Source: Flavobacterium sp. Root420
GTDB taxonomy: Bacteria; Bacteroidota; Bacteroidia; Flavobacteriales; Flavobacteriaceae
Assembly (NCBI RefSeq): GCF_001427905.1
Contig: NZ_LMEF01000033.1
Coordinates: 62,001-126,000, forward strand
Length of the DNA stretch: 64,000 nt
Direction of reading: 5' to 3'
The notes beneath the pieces are model-generated. The model searched no databases and had not been told where the DNA came from. It worked only from the letters and a program-made list of their open reading frames with translations. The translations under genes and the position numbers were made by a program. Below, one piece after another: positions 7,348-16,416 of the stretch; position 1 is the first letter of the stretch, and each line of letters opens with the position of its first letter.

Positions 7348-9678
7348 ATGAATTATATTAAATGCTTTTTGCTTACTGTATTTATTTGTTGTTTATCTGG
7401 AAGGATAAATGCACAATATATCAATATTAACGATCAAAAAACACCGCAACAACTTGTTGAAGATGTTTTAGTAAACAGTTCGTGCGTTTCTATTGCCAAT
7501 GCTTCCGGAAAAGGAGATAATTTTACACCCTCACAAAATAGTTTTGCTTATTTTAATGCCGGTACAAGTAAATTTCCTTTTGCGGAAGGCGTTGTTTTAA
7601 CAACCTCTACAAGTAGAAATGCTGTTGGGCCTTATTCTAGTTATTTGGGAGAAGGGAGTCCTGATTGGTTTGGTGATGCAGATTTAGATCAGGCTTTAGG
7701 AATTAATTCTATAAACTCGACGGTACTAGAATTTGACTTTGTTCCCCAAACAGATTTTTTAAGTTTCAATTATATTTTTGCTTCTAACGAATATCAGTTT
7801 TTTTATCCTTGCGTATATTCAGATGGATTTGCATTTTTAATTAAAGAAGCCGGAACAAATGATGCTTATAAGAATTTAGCAGTATTACCGGATACTACAA
7901 CACCAGTTTCGTCAACGATTGTACATCCAACAATTCCACCTAGTGTTGCTATTAATGGAGACCGATATGATGGATGTCCTGCCATAAATGAAAATTACTT
8001 TAATGGGGTAAATACTAATACGAGTCCAATAAACTATGCCGGTCAAACTATTGTAATGAATGCCCAAACCAGTGTGGTTGCAGGTAAAAAATACCATATA
8101 AAACTAGTTATTGCTGATGATAAAAATAGATATTATGACTCGGCAGTTTTTTTAGAAGCCGGTAGTTTTGCCTCTAAAATTGATTTTGGACCAGACCAGA
8201 CATCCCTGACCAATAATCCGGTTTGCTATGGCACTCCGAAAACTTTAAATACAAATTTGTCAGCTGCCTATTCTTATAAATGGTATAAAGATGGCGTTGT
8301 CATCAATTCAACAAACCAACCCTCTTATACTCCAACTGAATCAGGAACTTATAAAGTAGAAGTTACTTTAACACCTTCAGCTTGTGTGCTAACCGGAGAG
8401 ATAAAAATTGAATTCGCACCAGAAATAGTAACAACGAATACTTCTATTTATCAATGTGATGATAATACTGATGGAATCTCCATTTTTAATCTGACAAAAG
8501 TCAATAACATTGTAAAAAACAATACTACCGAAAATAGCAACCAGGGATTCTATGAAACATTAGCCAATGCTGAGGCAAAAACAAATCCTATTTTAACACC
8601 TGAAAAATATAGTAACAAGACAACAAATCAGGTTGTTTTTGCCAGAATTGAAAACAAATATGGCTGTTTTAAAATCGCCGAAGTGACCTTACAGATTTCA
8701 AACAACAACACTGCAAATCAAAACCCGATAGGAATTTGTGATGGCGATGAAAATCAGGATGGCCTGTATCAATTTGATCTTAATTCGGAGGTAACTCCAC
8801 AGGTCATTTCAGGTTTGCCTAATGGATTGACTGTTAATTATTTTTTAAATTCGAATGATGCATTAACAGAAACAAATCCTTTACCAAATATATTTAAGAA
8901 TACAACCGCTTTCAGTCAGACAATTTACGCAAGAATCATTAATGGTCCTGATTGTTATGATATTGTTCCAATTGCACTTGTAGTAAACACTTTTGATCCT
9001 GAAAATTTTGAGGATGAAACTGAATATTTATGCAGCGGAGATGAAATTACCTTAAGCGTTGCGACCGGTTTCAGCAGTTATCTATGGAACACCGGTAGTA
9101 CAGCAAATTCCATAACAATAAGTGCAATTGGCGATTATTCAGTAACTGTTACCAATACTAATGGTTGTGAAAAAATTAAAAAATATAAGATACTTCCATC
9201 AGGGCCTGCAATCATAACAGGAGTGTCTATAAAGGATTTTACTGCCAATGAAAATTCAGTTTTAATTGAATATACGGGTGTTGGAAACTATGAATTCTCA
9301 TTAGATGGTATAACCTTTCAGGACGAACCTTTATTTAATGGTGTAAATCCGGGAATTTATAATGCCATTGCAAGAGATAAAAATGGCTGTGGACTTTCTA
9401 ATTCTTATCAGCTAATTGTTTTAGATTATCCTAGATTCTTTACACCAAACGGAGATAGTTATAATGATATATGGTATGTTAAAAATCTGGACCAGCTTCC
9501 GGATTATACGATTTCTATTTTTGATCGTTATGGAAAATTAATAAAACAAATGAATCAAAATAGCAGCGGATGGACAGGTTTATTTAACGGACAACAATTA
9601 CCAGCAGATGATTATTGGTTTAATTTAATTTTTTCTGATGGCAGGATTGTAAAAGGTCATTTTAGTTTAAAAAGATAA
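7348..9678 (+). CDS. T9SS type B secreted protein with choice-of-anchor L domain
   Basis: A 776-residue secreted protein. The signal peptide runs to about residue 23 (SGRINAQ). Residues about 35-275 match the choice-of-anchor L pattern (TPQQLVEDVLVNSSC, FAEGVVLTTS, FNYIFASNEYQF, SDGFAFLI, AGKKYHIKLVIAD). Next comes an Ig-like domain near 285-350, two repeated segments each beginning with a CD(D/G)..DG motif (near 370 and 465), another Ig-like segment, and a gliding-motility-associated C-terminal domain (RFFTPNGDSYND ... HFSLKR). Such proteins are exported by Sec and then by the type IX system and attached to or released from the cell surface. It is likely an adhesin-like surface protein; ligand unknown. 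It shares its last six residues with the protein at 61289. Confidence 0.88.
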   Translation: MNYIKCFLLTVFICCLSGRINAQYININDQKTPQQLVEDVLVNSSCVSIANASGKGDNFTPSQNSFAYFNAGTSKFPFAEGVVLTTSTSRNAVGPYSSYLGEGSPDWFGDADLDQALGINSINSTVLEFDFVPQTDFLSFNYIFASNEYQFFYPCVYSDGFAFLIKEAGTNDAYKNLAVLPDTTTPVSSTIVHPTIPPSVAINGDRYDGCPAINENYFNGVNTNTSPINYAGQTIVMNAQTSVVAGKKYHIKLVIADDKNRYYDSAVFLEAGSFASKIDFGPDQTSLTNNPVCYGTPKTLNTNLSAAYSYKWYKDGVVINSTNQPSYTPTESGTYKVEVTLTPSACVLTGEIKIEFAPEIVTTNTSIYQCDDNTDGISIFNLTKVNNIVKNNTTENSNQGFYETLANAEAKTNPILTPEKYSNKTTNQVVFARIENKYGCFKIAEVTLQISNNNTANQNPIGICDGDENQDGLYQFDLNSEVTPQVISGLPNGLTVNYFLNSNDALTETNPLPNIFKNTTAFSQTIYARIINGPDCYDIVPIALVVNTFDPENFEDETEYLCSGDEITLSVATGFSSYLWNTGSTANSITISAIGDYSVTVTNTNGCEKIKKYKILPSGPAIITGVSIKDFTANENSVLIEYTGVGNYEFSLDGITFQDEPLFNGVNPGIYNAIARDKNGCGLSNSYQLIVLDYPRFFTPNGDSYNDIWYVKNLDQLPDYTISIFDRYGKLIKQMNQNSSGWTGLFNGQQLPADDYWFNLIFSDGRIVKGHFSLKR

Positions 9679-9736
9679 AGCTAAAATAAATCCCAAATTT
9701 AAAAAATTCTAAATTGCAATGTGAGCTTAAAAATAA

Positions 9737-9768
9737 AAATCCCAAATTCCGGAAGGAATTTGGGATTT
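9737..9768. terminator. Bidirectional intrinsic terminator
   Basis: Arms 9737-9750 and 9755-9768 (CCCAAATTCC / GGAATTTGGG core) form a 14-bp stem with a GGAA loop, flanked by A-rich and T-rich runs. It lies between convergent ends of the T9SS gene and typA. Confidence 0.85.
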
Positions 9769-9789
9769 TTTATATTCAAATTTAAATCC

Positions 9790-11586
9790 TTAGATTTTAA
9801 ATCTTTTTCTATCAGTTTCTGTTAAATAGATTTTTCTCAAACGAATAGATTTTGGAGTAACCTCTACATACTCATCTTTTTGAATGTATTCTAAAGCTTC
9901 TTCTAATGAGAAAATAATTGGAGGAATAATTCTAGCTTTTTCATCATTTCCAGAAGAACGTACGTTAGATTGTTTTTTCTCCTTAGTTACATTTACACAC
10001 ATATCATCAGCACGAGAGTTTTCTCCAATTACCTGACCTTCATAGATTTCAGCATTTGGTTCAACAAAAAACTTACCACGATCTTGCAATTTATCGATAG
10101 AATAAGGAATAGCTTTTCCTTTTTCCATAGAAATCAATGAACCTTTGTTACGTCCCGCAATTTCTCCTTTGTAAGGCTCATATCCAATAAAACGGTGTGC
10201 CATAATAGCCTCACCAGCTGTTGCAGTAAGCAATTGATTACGCAATCCAATAATTCCACGTGATGGAATATTAAATTTTACAATCATACGTTCTCCTTTA
10301 GTTTCCATAGAAAGCATTTCTCCTTTACGCATCGTAACGAATTCAACTGCTCTACCTGAAAGGTTTTCTGGTAAGTCGATTGTCAATTCTTCAATTGGCT
10401 CACATTTTTTACCATCAATTTCTTTGATGATAACTTGCGGCTGACCGATTTGCAACTCATAACCTTCTCTTCTCATTGTTTCAATAAGAACAGATAAGTG
10501 AAGTACTCCACGACCAAAAACCATGAATTTATCAGCAGAATCAGTTTCACCTAACTTCATAGCTAAGTTTTTCTCTAATTCTTTTGTTAATCTTTCTCTA
10601 ATATGACGAGAAGTTACAAATTTACCTTCTTTACCAAAGAAAGGTGAGTCGTTAATTGTAAATAACATACTCATTGTTGGCTCATCAATTGCGATAGTTT
10701 GTAAAGCTTCAGGGTTTTCAGAATCAGCGATAGTATCTCCAATTTCAAAACCTTCAACTCCAATAATAGCACAGATATCACCAGCAATTACTTGTTGTAC
10801 TTTTTTACGGCCTAAACCTTCAAAAGTATGTAATTCTTTAATACGTGATTTTATAATTTTACCATCTCTTTTTACCAAAGAAATTGGCATACCTTCATTT
10901 AATACACCTCTTTCAAGACGACCGATAGCGATACGACCTGTAAAAGCAGAGAAATCCAAAGATGTAATCAACATTTGAGGAGTTCCTTCAGATACTTTAG
11001 GAGCTGGTACATTTTTAATTACCATATCCAACAAAGGCTCGATGTTATCCGTTTGGTTTCTGAAATCATCAGACATCCAGTTGTTTTTAGCAGAACCGTA
11101 AACAGTTGGGAAATCTAATTGCTCTTCAGTAGCACCTAATTCAAACATTAAGTCAAAAACTTTTTCATGAACTTCTTCAGGAGTACAGTTTTCTTTATCC
11201 ACTTTATTGATAACTACACATGGCTTAAGACCTAAGTCAATAGCTTTTTGTAATACGAAACGAGTTTGTGGCATTGGACCTTCAAAAGCATCCACTAGCA
11301 AACATACACCATCGGCCATGTTCAATACACGTTCTACTTCACCTCCAAAATCGGCGTGGCCTGGAGTGTCAATAATATTGATTTTTGTTCCTTTATATTG
11401 AACTGATACGTTTTTAGAAGTAATAGTAATACCTCTCTCACGCTCTAAATCGTTATTATCAAGAATTAAATCACCTGTATTTTCGTTGTCACGAAATAAT
11501 TGACAGTGATACATAATTTTATCAACCAAAGTGGTTTTACCGTGATCGACGTGGGCAATAATTGCAATGTTTCTAATAGATTCCAT
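9790..11586 (-). CDS. typA: GTP-binding protein TypA/BipA
   Basis: A 598-residue translational GTPase of normal family length. The G1 motif AHVDHGKTT is at residues 11-19, then RGITI (switch I), [12 protein letters not shown] (G3) and NKVD (G4). These are followed by an EF-Tu-like domain 2, EF-G-like domains ([23 protein letters not shown]), and the BipA-specific C-terminal domain with [20 protein letters not shown] and the Lys/Arg-rich tail. It binds the ribosome and acts in 50S assembly and stress or cold adaptation in other bacteria. It is monocistronic, with its own -7 box upstream and a shared terminator downstream. Confidence 0.98.
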   Translation of the reverse strand: MESIRNIAIIAHVDHGKTTLVDKIMYHCQLFRDNENTGDLILDNNDLERERGITITSKNVSVQYKGTKINIIDTPGHADFGGEVERVLNMADGVCLLVDAFEGPMPQTRFVLQKAIDLGLKPCVVINKVDKENCTPEEVHEKVFDLMFELGATEEQLDFPTVYGSAKNNWMSDDFRNQTDNIEPLLDMVIKNVPAPKVSEGTPQMLITSLDFSAFTGRIAIGRLERGVLNEGMPISLVKRDGKIIKSRIKELHTFEGLGRKKVQQVIAGDICAIIGVEGFEIGDTIADSENPEALQTIAIDEPTMSMLFTINDSPFFGKEGKFVTSRHIRERLTKELEKNLAMKLGETDSADKFMVFGRGVLHLSVLIETMRREGYELQIGQPQVIIKEIDGKKCEPIEELTIDLPENLSGRAVEFVTMRKGEMLSMETKGERMIVKFNIPSRGIIGLRNQLLTATAGEAIMAHRFIGYEPYKGEIAGRNKGSLISMEKGKAIPYSIDKLQDRGKFFVEPNAEIYEGQVIGENSRADDMCVNVTKEKKQSNVRSSGNDEKARIIPPIIFSLEEALEYIQKDEYVEVTPKSIRLRKIYLTETDRKRFKI

Positions 11587-11605
11587 CTGTGATTTTTAAT
11601 GGGTG

Positions 11606-11613
11606 CAAAGGTA
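11606..11613 (-). promoter_or_regulatory. Candidate -7 box (TACCTTTG) for typA
   Basis: The minus strand reads TACCTTTG, an exact TAnnTTTG match, 20 nt before the typA ATG. No TTG occurs at the usual distance upstream. Confidence 0.5.
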
Positions 11614-11717
11614 CACTTTATTTTGATATAAAAAACGTTTCTTTGATAGTTTGCGTATATCCAAGTAATTAGTTCCTGATTCAATGTAAATTTAAGTGTC
11701 AAATTGGCATCTAATAA

Positions 11718-11749
11718 TTGCTGAATTATAGTTAATTTAACTATATTTG
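11718..11749 (+). promoter_or_regulatory. Candidate promoter TTG-N21-TATATTTG for the PAS histidine kinase
   Basis: TTG at 11718-11720 and TATATTTG at 11742-11749 have the spacing known for flavobacterial housekeeping promoters. The -7 box ends only 4 nt before the ATG at 11754, so the transcript may be leaderless. Confidence 0.5.
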
Positions 11750-11753
11750 AGTA

Positions 11754-13463
11754 ATGAAAAGTAAAACTCTCCAAATTACTCTAATTTATATTATTATTTC
11801 GTTATTTATGGCCATAATCTGTCATAAATTACTCACTAATTACTTTTCATCCACAGAAAACTACAATCTATTCCTTATTAAAGATTTTTTTTTCATTTTA
11901 GCCACCGGACTGGTGTTCAAATATATACTCTCAAAAAATGAAGTCAGAAACAAATCTGTTTTTGAAAAATTAAAACAGACAAACGAAGAGATTAAAGAAT
12001 CGAACGAAAAATATGATATTGTTGCCAAAGCAACAAGCGACACAATTTGGGACTGGAAAATTCAGGAAGACAGTATTAGCTGGAACAAAGGAATAGAAAG
12101 CGTGTTTGGCTATAAACAAGAAGATGTTGGCACAACTTCAAAATGGTGGTTTGACAAAATTCATCCCGAAGACAGCATTAGAATGTCAATTAAATTATAT
12201 TCGTTCATTGAACAAAAAACAGAGAAATGGCAAGACCAATACCGTTTCAGATGTGCTGACGGAACCTATAAATACGTATTAGACCGAGGGTTTTTACTTA
12301 AAGATGAAAAAGGAAGAGCCATCAGGATGATTGGAGCTATTCAGGATATTACGAAACAAAAAGAAGAAGAACAGCGATTAAAACTTTTAGAAACTGTAAT
12401 TACACAATCTAAAGATTCTATTTTAATAACAGAAGCCAATTCTGTGAGCCACAGAATTCCAAAAATAGTATACGTAAACCCGGCATTTTCTGAAATGTCA
12501 GGATATCACTCCAACGAAATTATAGGAAAATCTCCAAATATTTTTAAAGGACCAAAATCTGACTCTGACGAGCTGAAAAAACTTTTAAGAGCTATTAAAA
12601 ATGAAGAAGAATGCCTAATTGAAACTATCAGCTACACCAAACAAAAAGAAGAATACTGGGTTCGTTTTTCAATGATTCCAATTTTTAACAATGAAGGCGT
12701 AATTTCCCACTGGATATCAATACAAAGAGACATTACTGATGAGAAAAAACTAGAAACAGAAAAAGAACACTTAATTCGCGAACTAACCCAAAATAACAAG
12801 GATTTAAAACAGTTTTCATACATCACATCACACAATCTTAGAGCCCCCCTATCCAATTTAATTGGACTTTTAAATCTTATAGAAGACATTCCTGTCGACA
12901 ATCCGGAACTCCAGGAAATTATCGCAGGATTTACAAAATCGACACACCTCCTGAACGAAACCATCAATGATCTCGTGAAAGTCATCATTATCAAAGACAA
13001 TCCTTCAATGCAAAAAGAAGAGGTTTCATTAAAAGAAGTATTCGAAAATGTCTTTAGTCAATTATCGTTTCAAATAGAATTACACAAGCCAATTATCAAA
13101 CTTAAATTCGACAGAGTGCCTTTATTAAACACAAACAAAGCCTACATAGAAAGCATCTTACTCAACTTACTAACGAATTCCATTAAATACAAATCAGAAA
13201 ATCGAAAATTAAAAATATCAATAATGGCGGAACAAATAGACCATCAAGCCATATTAACTTTTAAAGACAACGGAATTGGCATAGATCTTGAAAGAAACCG
13301 GGACAAGGTTTTTGGTCTTTATCAAAGATTCCACAATTATCCTGATAGTAAAGGATTAGGATTGTATCTGGTAAAATCTCAGGTCGAAACCATGGGCGGA
13401 ACGATTAGTATAGACAGCGAAGTCAACAAAGGAACCACATTTACAATAACATTTAAAAATTAA
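11754..13463 (+). CDS. Membrane-anchored PAS sensor histidine kinase
   Basis: A 569-residue kinase. Two hydrophobic segments (about residues 5-25 and 38-60) anchor it in the inner membrane. A coiled linker leads to two PAS/PAC units (about 85-205 and 208-340; DWKIQEDSISWNKGIESVFGY and PKIVYVNPAFSEMSGY). The dimerisation helix carries His360 in YITSHNLRAPLSN. The ATPase domain shows the N box LLNLLTNSIKY, G1 DNGIGID and G2 GLGLYLVKS. The PAS units suggest sensing of a small molecule or redox cue, not identified. The response regulator follows after 5 nt, so they form one operon and very probably a phosphorelay pair. An alternative downstream start would remove the first membrane helix, so the ATG is kept. 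Confidence 0.95.
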   Translation: MKSKTLQITLIYIIISLFMAIICHKLLTNYFSSTENYNLFLIKDFFFILATGLVFKYILSKNEVRNKSVFEKLKQTNEEIKESNEKYDIVAKATSDTIWDWKIQEDSISWNKGIESVFGYKQEDVGTTSKWWFDKIHPEDSIRMSIKLYSFIEQKTEKWQDQYRFRCADGTYKYVLDRGFLLKDEKGRAIRMIGAIQDITKQKEEEQRLKLLETVITQSKDSILITEANSVSHRIPKIVYVNPAFSEMSGYHSNEIIGKSPNIFKGPKSDSDELKKLLRAIKNEEECLIETISYTKQKEEYWVRFSMIPIFNNEGVISHWISIQRDITDEKKLETEKEHLIRELTQNNKDLKQFSYITSHNLRAPLSNLIGLLNLIEDIPVDNPELQEIIAGFTKSTHLLNETINDLVKVIIIKDNPSMQKEEVSLKEVFENVFSQLSFQIELHKPIIKLKFDRVPLLNTNKAYIESILLNLLTNSIKYKSENRKLKISIMAEQIDHQAILTFKDNGIGIDLERNRDKVFGLYQRFHNYPDSKGLGLYLVKSQVETMGGTISIDSEVNKGTTFTITFKN

Positions 13464-13468
13464 CTATC

Positions 13469-13885
13469 ATGCTTGAGCAAATCTTATGCATTGATGACGA
13501 TCCAATCACATTAATGCTATGCAAAAAAGTAATTTCAAAATCGGAGTTTTCGAATGAAATTATTACGGCTCAAAACGGCGAAGAAGCACTACTCCACTTC
13601 AATACCCTAAAATATACCAACAATAAAAATAAGGCAAACAAAAAACCTGAGCTTATTTTTTTAGACTTAAACATGCCTGTGATGGGTGGCTGGGAATTCC
13701 TGGATCATTTTACATCTGACGATTACACTGAGTTTAACACCGCTGCAAGTGTCATTGTTTTATCTTCCACAATTGATCCTGAAGACTTAGCGAAAGCAAA
13801 AAAATACCCAATAATTATTGATTTCCTTTCAAAACCAATTACCCAACCCATGTTGGAATATCTCAAAAAGAAGATAGACATTTAA
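13469..13885 (+). CDS. Single-domain response regulator
   Basis: A 138-residue CheY-like receiver with no output domain. The acidic pocket CIDDDP is at residues 7-12, the phospho-acceptor Asp66 is in IFLDLNMPVMGGWEF, the conserved Ser/Thr position is in VIVLSSTID, and the conserved Lys is in DFLSKPI. It directly follows the PAS histidine kinase, which is its likely phosphodonor. It must act by protein contact or phosphotransfer, not by DNA binding. A slightly long insert rich in Asn and Lys (residues about 48-60) precedes the Asp-bearing strand. Confidence 0.95.
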   Translation: MLEQILCIDDDPITLMLCKKVISKSEFSNEIITAQNGEEALLHFNTLKYTNNKNKANKKPELIFLDLNMPVMGGWEFLDHFTSDDYTEFNTAASVIVLSSTIDPEDLAKAKKYPIIIDFLSKPITQPMLEYLKKKIDI

Positions 13886-13887
13886 AA

Positions 13888-13972
13888 AATTCCAAATGAG
13901 AAATTCCAAATTCCAATATTACTTTTAAACGAAAGTTTAGTATTGGAATTTGGAATTCTCATTTGGAATTTA
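13888..13972. repeat. Long inverted repeat of AAATTCCAA words, terminator-like
   Basis: Arms about 13888-13920 and 13941-13972 are reverse complementary over more than 30 bp with one extra A. They consist of the repeated word ATTCCAAAT. The hairpin follows the response regulator stop and converges on rpsT. It shares the CCAAATTCC word with the terminator at 9737. It could end transcription of the kinase/regulator operon, though no clean T-run follows. Confidence 0.7.
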
Positions 13973-13995
13973 TCATTTATCCGTTTTATCCAAAC

Positions 13996-14024
13996 AAAAA
14001 AAGTCCTCTAAAAGAGGACTTTTT
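13996..14024 (-). terminator. Intrinsic terminator of rpsT
   Basis: Stem GTCCTCT (14003-14009) / AGAGGAC (14013-14019) flanked by an A-run and a T-run, 25 nt beyond the rpsT stop. It also works on the plus strand. Confidence 0.85.
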
Positions 14025-14048
14025 GTATATTTAGGAAATTGTAGTTAA

Positions 14049-14300
14049 TTACAATTTAGCAACATGTTTCGTTAATTTAGACTTCAAGTTTGAAGCTTTG
14101 TTATCGTGAATGATGTTCTTTTTAGCTAATTTATCAATCATAGAGATTACAGTTGATAATTTAGAAGCTGCATCAGATTTTTCAGTAGCTAATCTTAATG
14201 CTTTAATTGCATTACGAGTAGTTTTATGTTGGTATCTGTTAAGAACTCTTCTTTTTTCGTTACTTCTGATTCTTTTTAATGCTGACTTATGATTTGCCAT
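14049..14300 (-). CDS. rpsT: 30S ribosomal protein S20
   Basis: An 83-residue, strongly basic protein that begins MANHKSALKRIRSNEKRR and has the helical pattern and length of bacterial S20 (RNA binding to the 5' domain of 16S rRNA). It is monocistronic, followed by a strong terminator and preceded by a 150-nt A/T-rich leader next to the tRNA-Glu genes. No alternative frame is credible. Confidence 0.98.
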   Translation of the reverse strand: MANHKSALKRIRSNEKRRVLNRYQHKTTRNAIKALRLATEKSDAASKLSTVISMIDKLAKKNIIHDNKASNLKSKLTKHVAKL

Positions 14301-14454
14301 TTTTTTTTAATTTTAGATGTAATAATTATTATAAATACTAGTTAAAAAAGAAAAACCTCCCACAATTGCAAAACAATCACTTTGGTTTTAACTAATAAAA
14401 CAAAAATCGAGACACCAATCTTTATTTTATAAAACTTATTCACAACTAATTTAG

Positions 14455-14526
14455 TAGTCCGTAAGGGAATCGAACCCCTGTTACCAGGACGAAAGCCTGA
14501 AGTCCTAACCCCTAGACGAACGGACC
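14455..14526 (-). tRNA. tRNA-Glu (UUC), divergent copy
   Basis: On the minus strand the 72 nt fold as a cloverleaf: acceptor GGTCCGT/ACGGACT (with a G-U first pair), D arm GTC...GAC, anticodon stem TCAGG/CCTGG with loop CTTTCGT (anticodon TTC), T arm AGGGG-TTCGATT-CCCTT and discriminator A. CCA is not encoded. It differs from the two neighbouring copies in all stems. Confidence 0.9.
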
Positions 14527-14570
14527 ATTATCGTTCTAAGTTTTTCTATATTTAAATAGAGGTATTATTG

Positions 14571-14642
14571 TAGCCCGTAGCGGAATCGAACCGCTCTTAC
14601 ATGGATGAAAACCATGCGTCCTAACCGATAGACGAACGGGCC
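14571..14642 (-). tRNA. tRNA-Glu (UUC)
   Basis: 72-nt cloverleaf with acceptor GGCCCGT/ACGGGCT, anticodon stem CATGG/CCATG, loop TTTTCAT (anticodon TTC), T arm AGCGG-TTCGATT-CCGCT. CCA is not encoded. It is identical to the copy at 14688. Confidence 0.95.
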
Positions 14643-14687
14643 ATTTTAATTCTCAGTATTTCAAGAACAATTTCGCAGTAAAAGTAG

Positions 14688-14759
14688 TAGCCCGTAGCGG
14701 AATCGAACCGCTCTTACATGGATGAAAACCATGCGTCCTAACCGATAGACGAACGGGCC
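14688..14759 (-). tRNA. tRNA-Glu (UUC)
   Basis: Identical in sequence to the gene at 14571-14642, and the first of the three in transcription order. The three genes are spaced 44-45 nt apart, which fits one precursor transcript. Confidence 0.95.
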
Positions 14760-14836
14760 TGCTTCTCTAATGCGGATGCAAAAATACAACTATTTTTAAG
14801 ATGTACAATACCTGATGCAAAAAAAATTAAAAAATT

Positions 14837-16315
14837 TTAATATGCCTTTGCAAATAGCACTCTTTTTGTAGACGGATTCCCAGTAAATATGCAGGTTCCC
14901 GCCTCTTCTACACTATCCAAAGGAATACAACGAATTGTTGCTTTTGTCAAGTCTTTTATTTTCTCTTCAGTAGCAGCCGTACCGTCCCAATGAGCCGACA
15001 CAAACCCTGCTTTACCATCTAAAATTTCCTTAAATTCCTCAAAACTATTTACTTCCGTAATATGTGTATTACGATAGTCCAATGCTTTATTAAATAAATC
15101 AACCTGAATCCTTTCTAATAGATCATTTATATAGGTAACGATTCCTTCACCAGAAACTGTCTCTTTTGTCAATGTATCCCGTCTTGCAACCTCAAAAGTT
15201 CCATTTTCTAAATCTTTTGGCCCAACTGCAATTCGAACAGGCACACCTTTCAATTCCCATTCAGCAAATTTGAATCCTGGCTTTTGAGTAGTTCTGTCAT
15301 CATATTTAACAGAGATCTTCAACTTTCTTAGCTTCGCAGCTAAATCATTAACAGCAGTTGTAATTTCAGCTAATTGCTCATCTGTTTTATAAATAGGAAC
15401 AATTACAACTTGTATAGGTGCTAAATTTGGAGGCAATACCAACCCCTGATCATCAGAGTGAGTCATAACCAAAGCCCCCATTAAACGAGTTGAAACCCCC
15501 CATGAAGTCCCCCAAACATGCTCTTGTTTTCCTTCGGCATTCGCAAACTTCACATCAAAAGCTTTTGCAAAGTTTTGTCCTAAAAAGTGAGAAGTGCCAG
15601 CCTGCAATGCTTTTCCGTCCTGCATCAAAGCTTCAATACAATAAGTTTCATCTGCACCGGCAAAACGTTCTGTTTCAGTTTTTATACCTTTTACAACCGG
15701 AATTGCCATGAAGTTTTCCACAAAATCAGCATAAACATTCATCATTTTTTCAGATTCCTCTATAGCTTCTGCTTTTGTAGCATGCGCAGTATGTCCTTCC
15801 TGCCATAAAAATTCTGCAGTTCTTAAAAACAAACGCGTACGCATTTCCCAACGAACAACATTAGCCCATTGGTTAATCAACAAAGGTAAATCTCTATAAG
15901 ATTGTACCCATCCTTTATATGTAGACCAAATAATAGCCTCACTAGTCGGACGAACAATAAGCTCCTCTTCCAATTTAGCATTTGGATCAACCATTAATTT
16001 CCCTGGTTTATCCGGATCATTTTTTAATCTGTAATGTGTTACGATTGCACATTCTTTTGCAAATCCTTCTGCATTTTTCTCTTCCGCTTCAAACATGCTT
16101 TTTGGCACGAATAAAGGGAAATATGCATTTTGATGTCCTGTTTCTTTAAACATTCGATCTAACTCCGCCTGCATTTTTTCCCAAATGGCATATCCGTACG
16201 GTTTAATAACCATACATCCTCTAACGCCTGAATTTTCAGCTAAATCTGCTTTAACAACCAGTTCGTTATACCATTTCGAATAATCTTCTGATCTTGTAGT
16301 GAGGTTCTTACTCAT
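14837..16315 (-). CDS. proS: Prolyl-tRNA synthetase (short, eukaryote/archaea-like type)
   Basis: A 492-residue class II aminoacyl-tRNA synthetase that charges tRNA-Pro. Motif 2 lies in [30 protein letters not shown], and motif 3 appears around [28 protein letters not shown]. An anticodon-binding domain and a C-terminal domain ending in [18 protein letters not shown] follow. It lacks the editing insertion of the E. coli-type enzyme, which identifies it as the archaeal/eukaryote-like form common in Bacteroidota. The start [20 protein letters not shown] is typical. A well-spaced promoter lies upstream, overlapping that of the divergent gene at 16417. Confidence 0.98.
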   Translation of the reverse strand: MSKNLTTRSEDYSKWYNELVVKADLAENSGVRGCMVIKPYGYAIWEKMQAELDRMFKETGHQNAYFPLFVPKSMFEAEEKNAEGFAKECAIVTHYRLKNDPDKPGKLMVDPNAKLEEELIVRPTSEAIIWSTYKGWVQSYRDLPLLINQWANVVRWEMRTRLFLRTAEFLWQEGHTAHATKAEAIEESEKMMNVYADFVENFMAIPVVKGIKTETERFAGADETYCIEALMQDGKALQAGTSHFLGQNFAKAFDVKFANAEGKQEHVWGTSWGVSTRLMGALVMTHSDDQGLVLPPNLAPIQVVIVPIYKTDEQLAEITTAVNDLAAKLRKLKISVKYDDRTTQKPGFKFAEWELKGVPVRIAVGPKDLENGTFEVARRDTLTKETVSGEGIVTYINDLLERIQVDLFNKALDYRNTHITEVNSFEEFKEILDGKAGFVSAHWDGTAATEEKIKDLTKATIRCIPLDSVEEAGTCIFTGNPSTKRVLFAKAY

Positions 16316-16368
16316 ATTGAATAGTTTGGCACAAATTTTGTTTTAATAATTTTAACTAAATAGTTTGA

Positions 16369-16399
16369 CAAAACTAACTATTTTTGTAATGTGCAACAA
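16369..16399 (-). promoter_or_regulatory. Candidate proS promoter TTG-N17/20-TAGTTTTG
   Basis: On the minus strand TAGTTTTG (16376 to 16369) is a TAnnTTTG match. TTG triplets at 16394-16396 and 16397-16399 lie 17 and 20 nt upstream. The start codon is 54 nt away. Confidence 0.6.
16379..16386 (+). promoter_or_regulatory. Candidate -7 box TATTTTTG for the gene at 16417
   Basis: An exact TAnnTTTG match 30 nt before the ATG, lying within the spacer of the divergent proS promoter. The two promoters would therefore compete. No well-spaced TTG is seen. Confidence 0.45.
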
Positions 16400-16416
16400 T
16401 AAAAAACACCACAGAT

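Noticed and set aside
11466-11774. Minus-strand frame of 102 codons over the typA start
   Set aside because: It overlaps typA, the intergenic region and the start of the kinase in another frame; composition is not protein-like.
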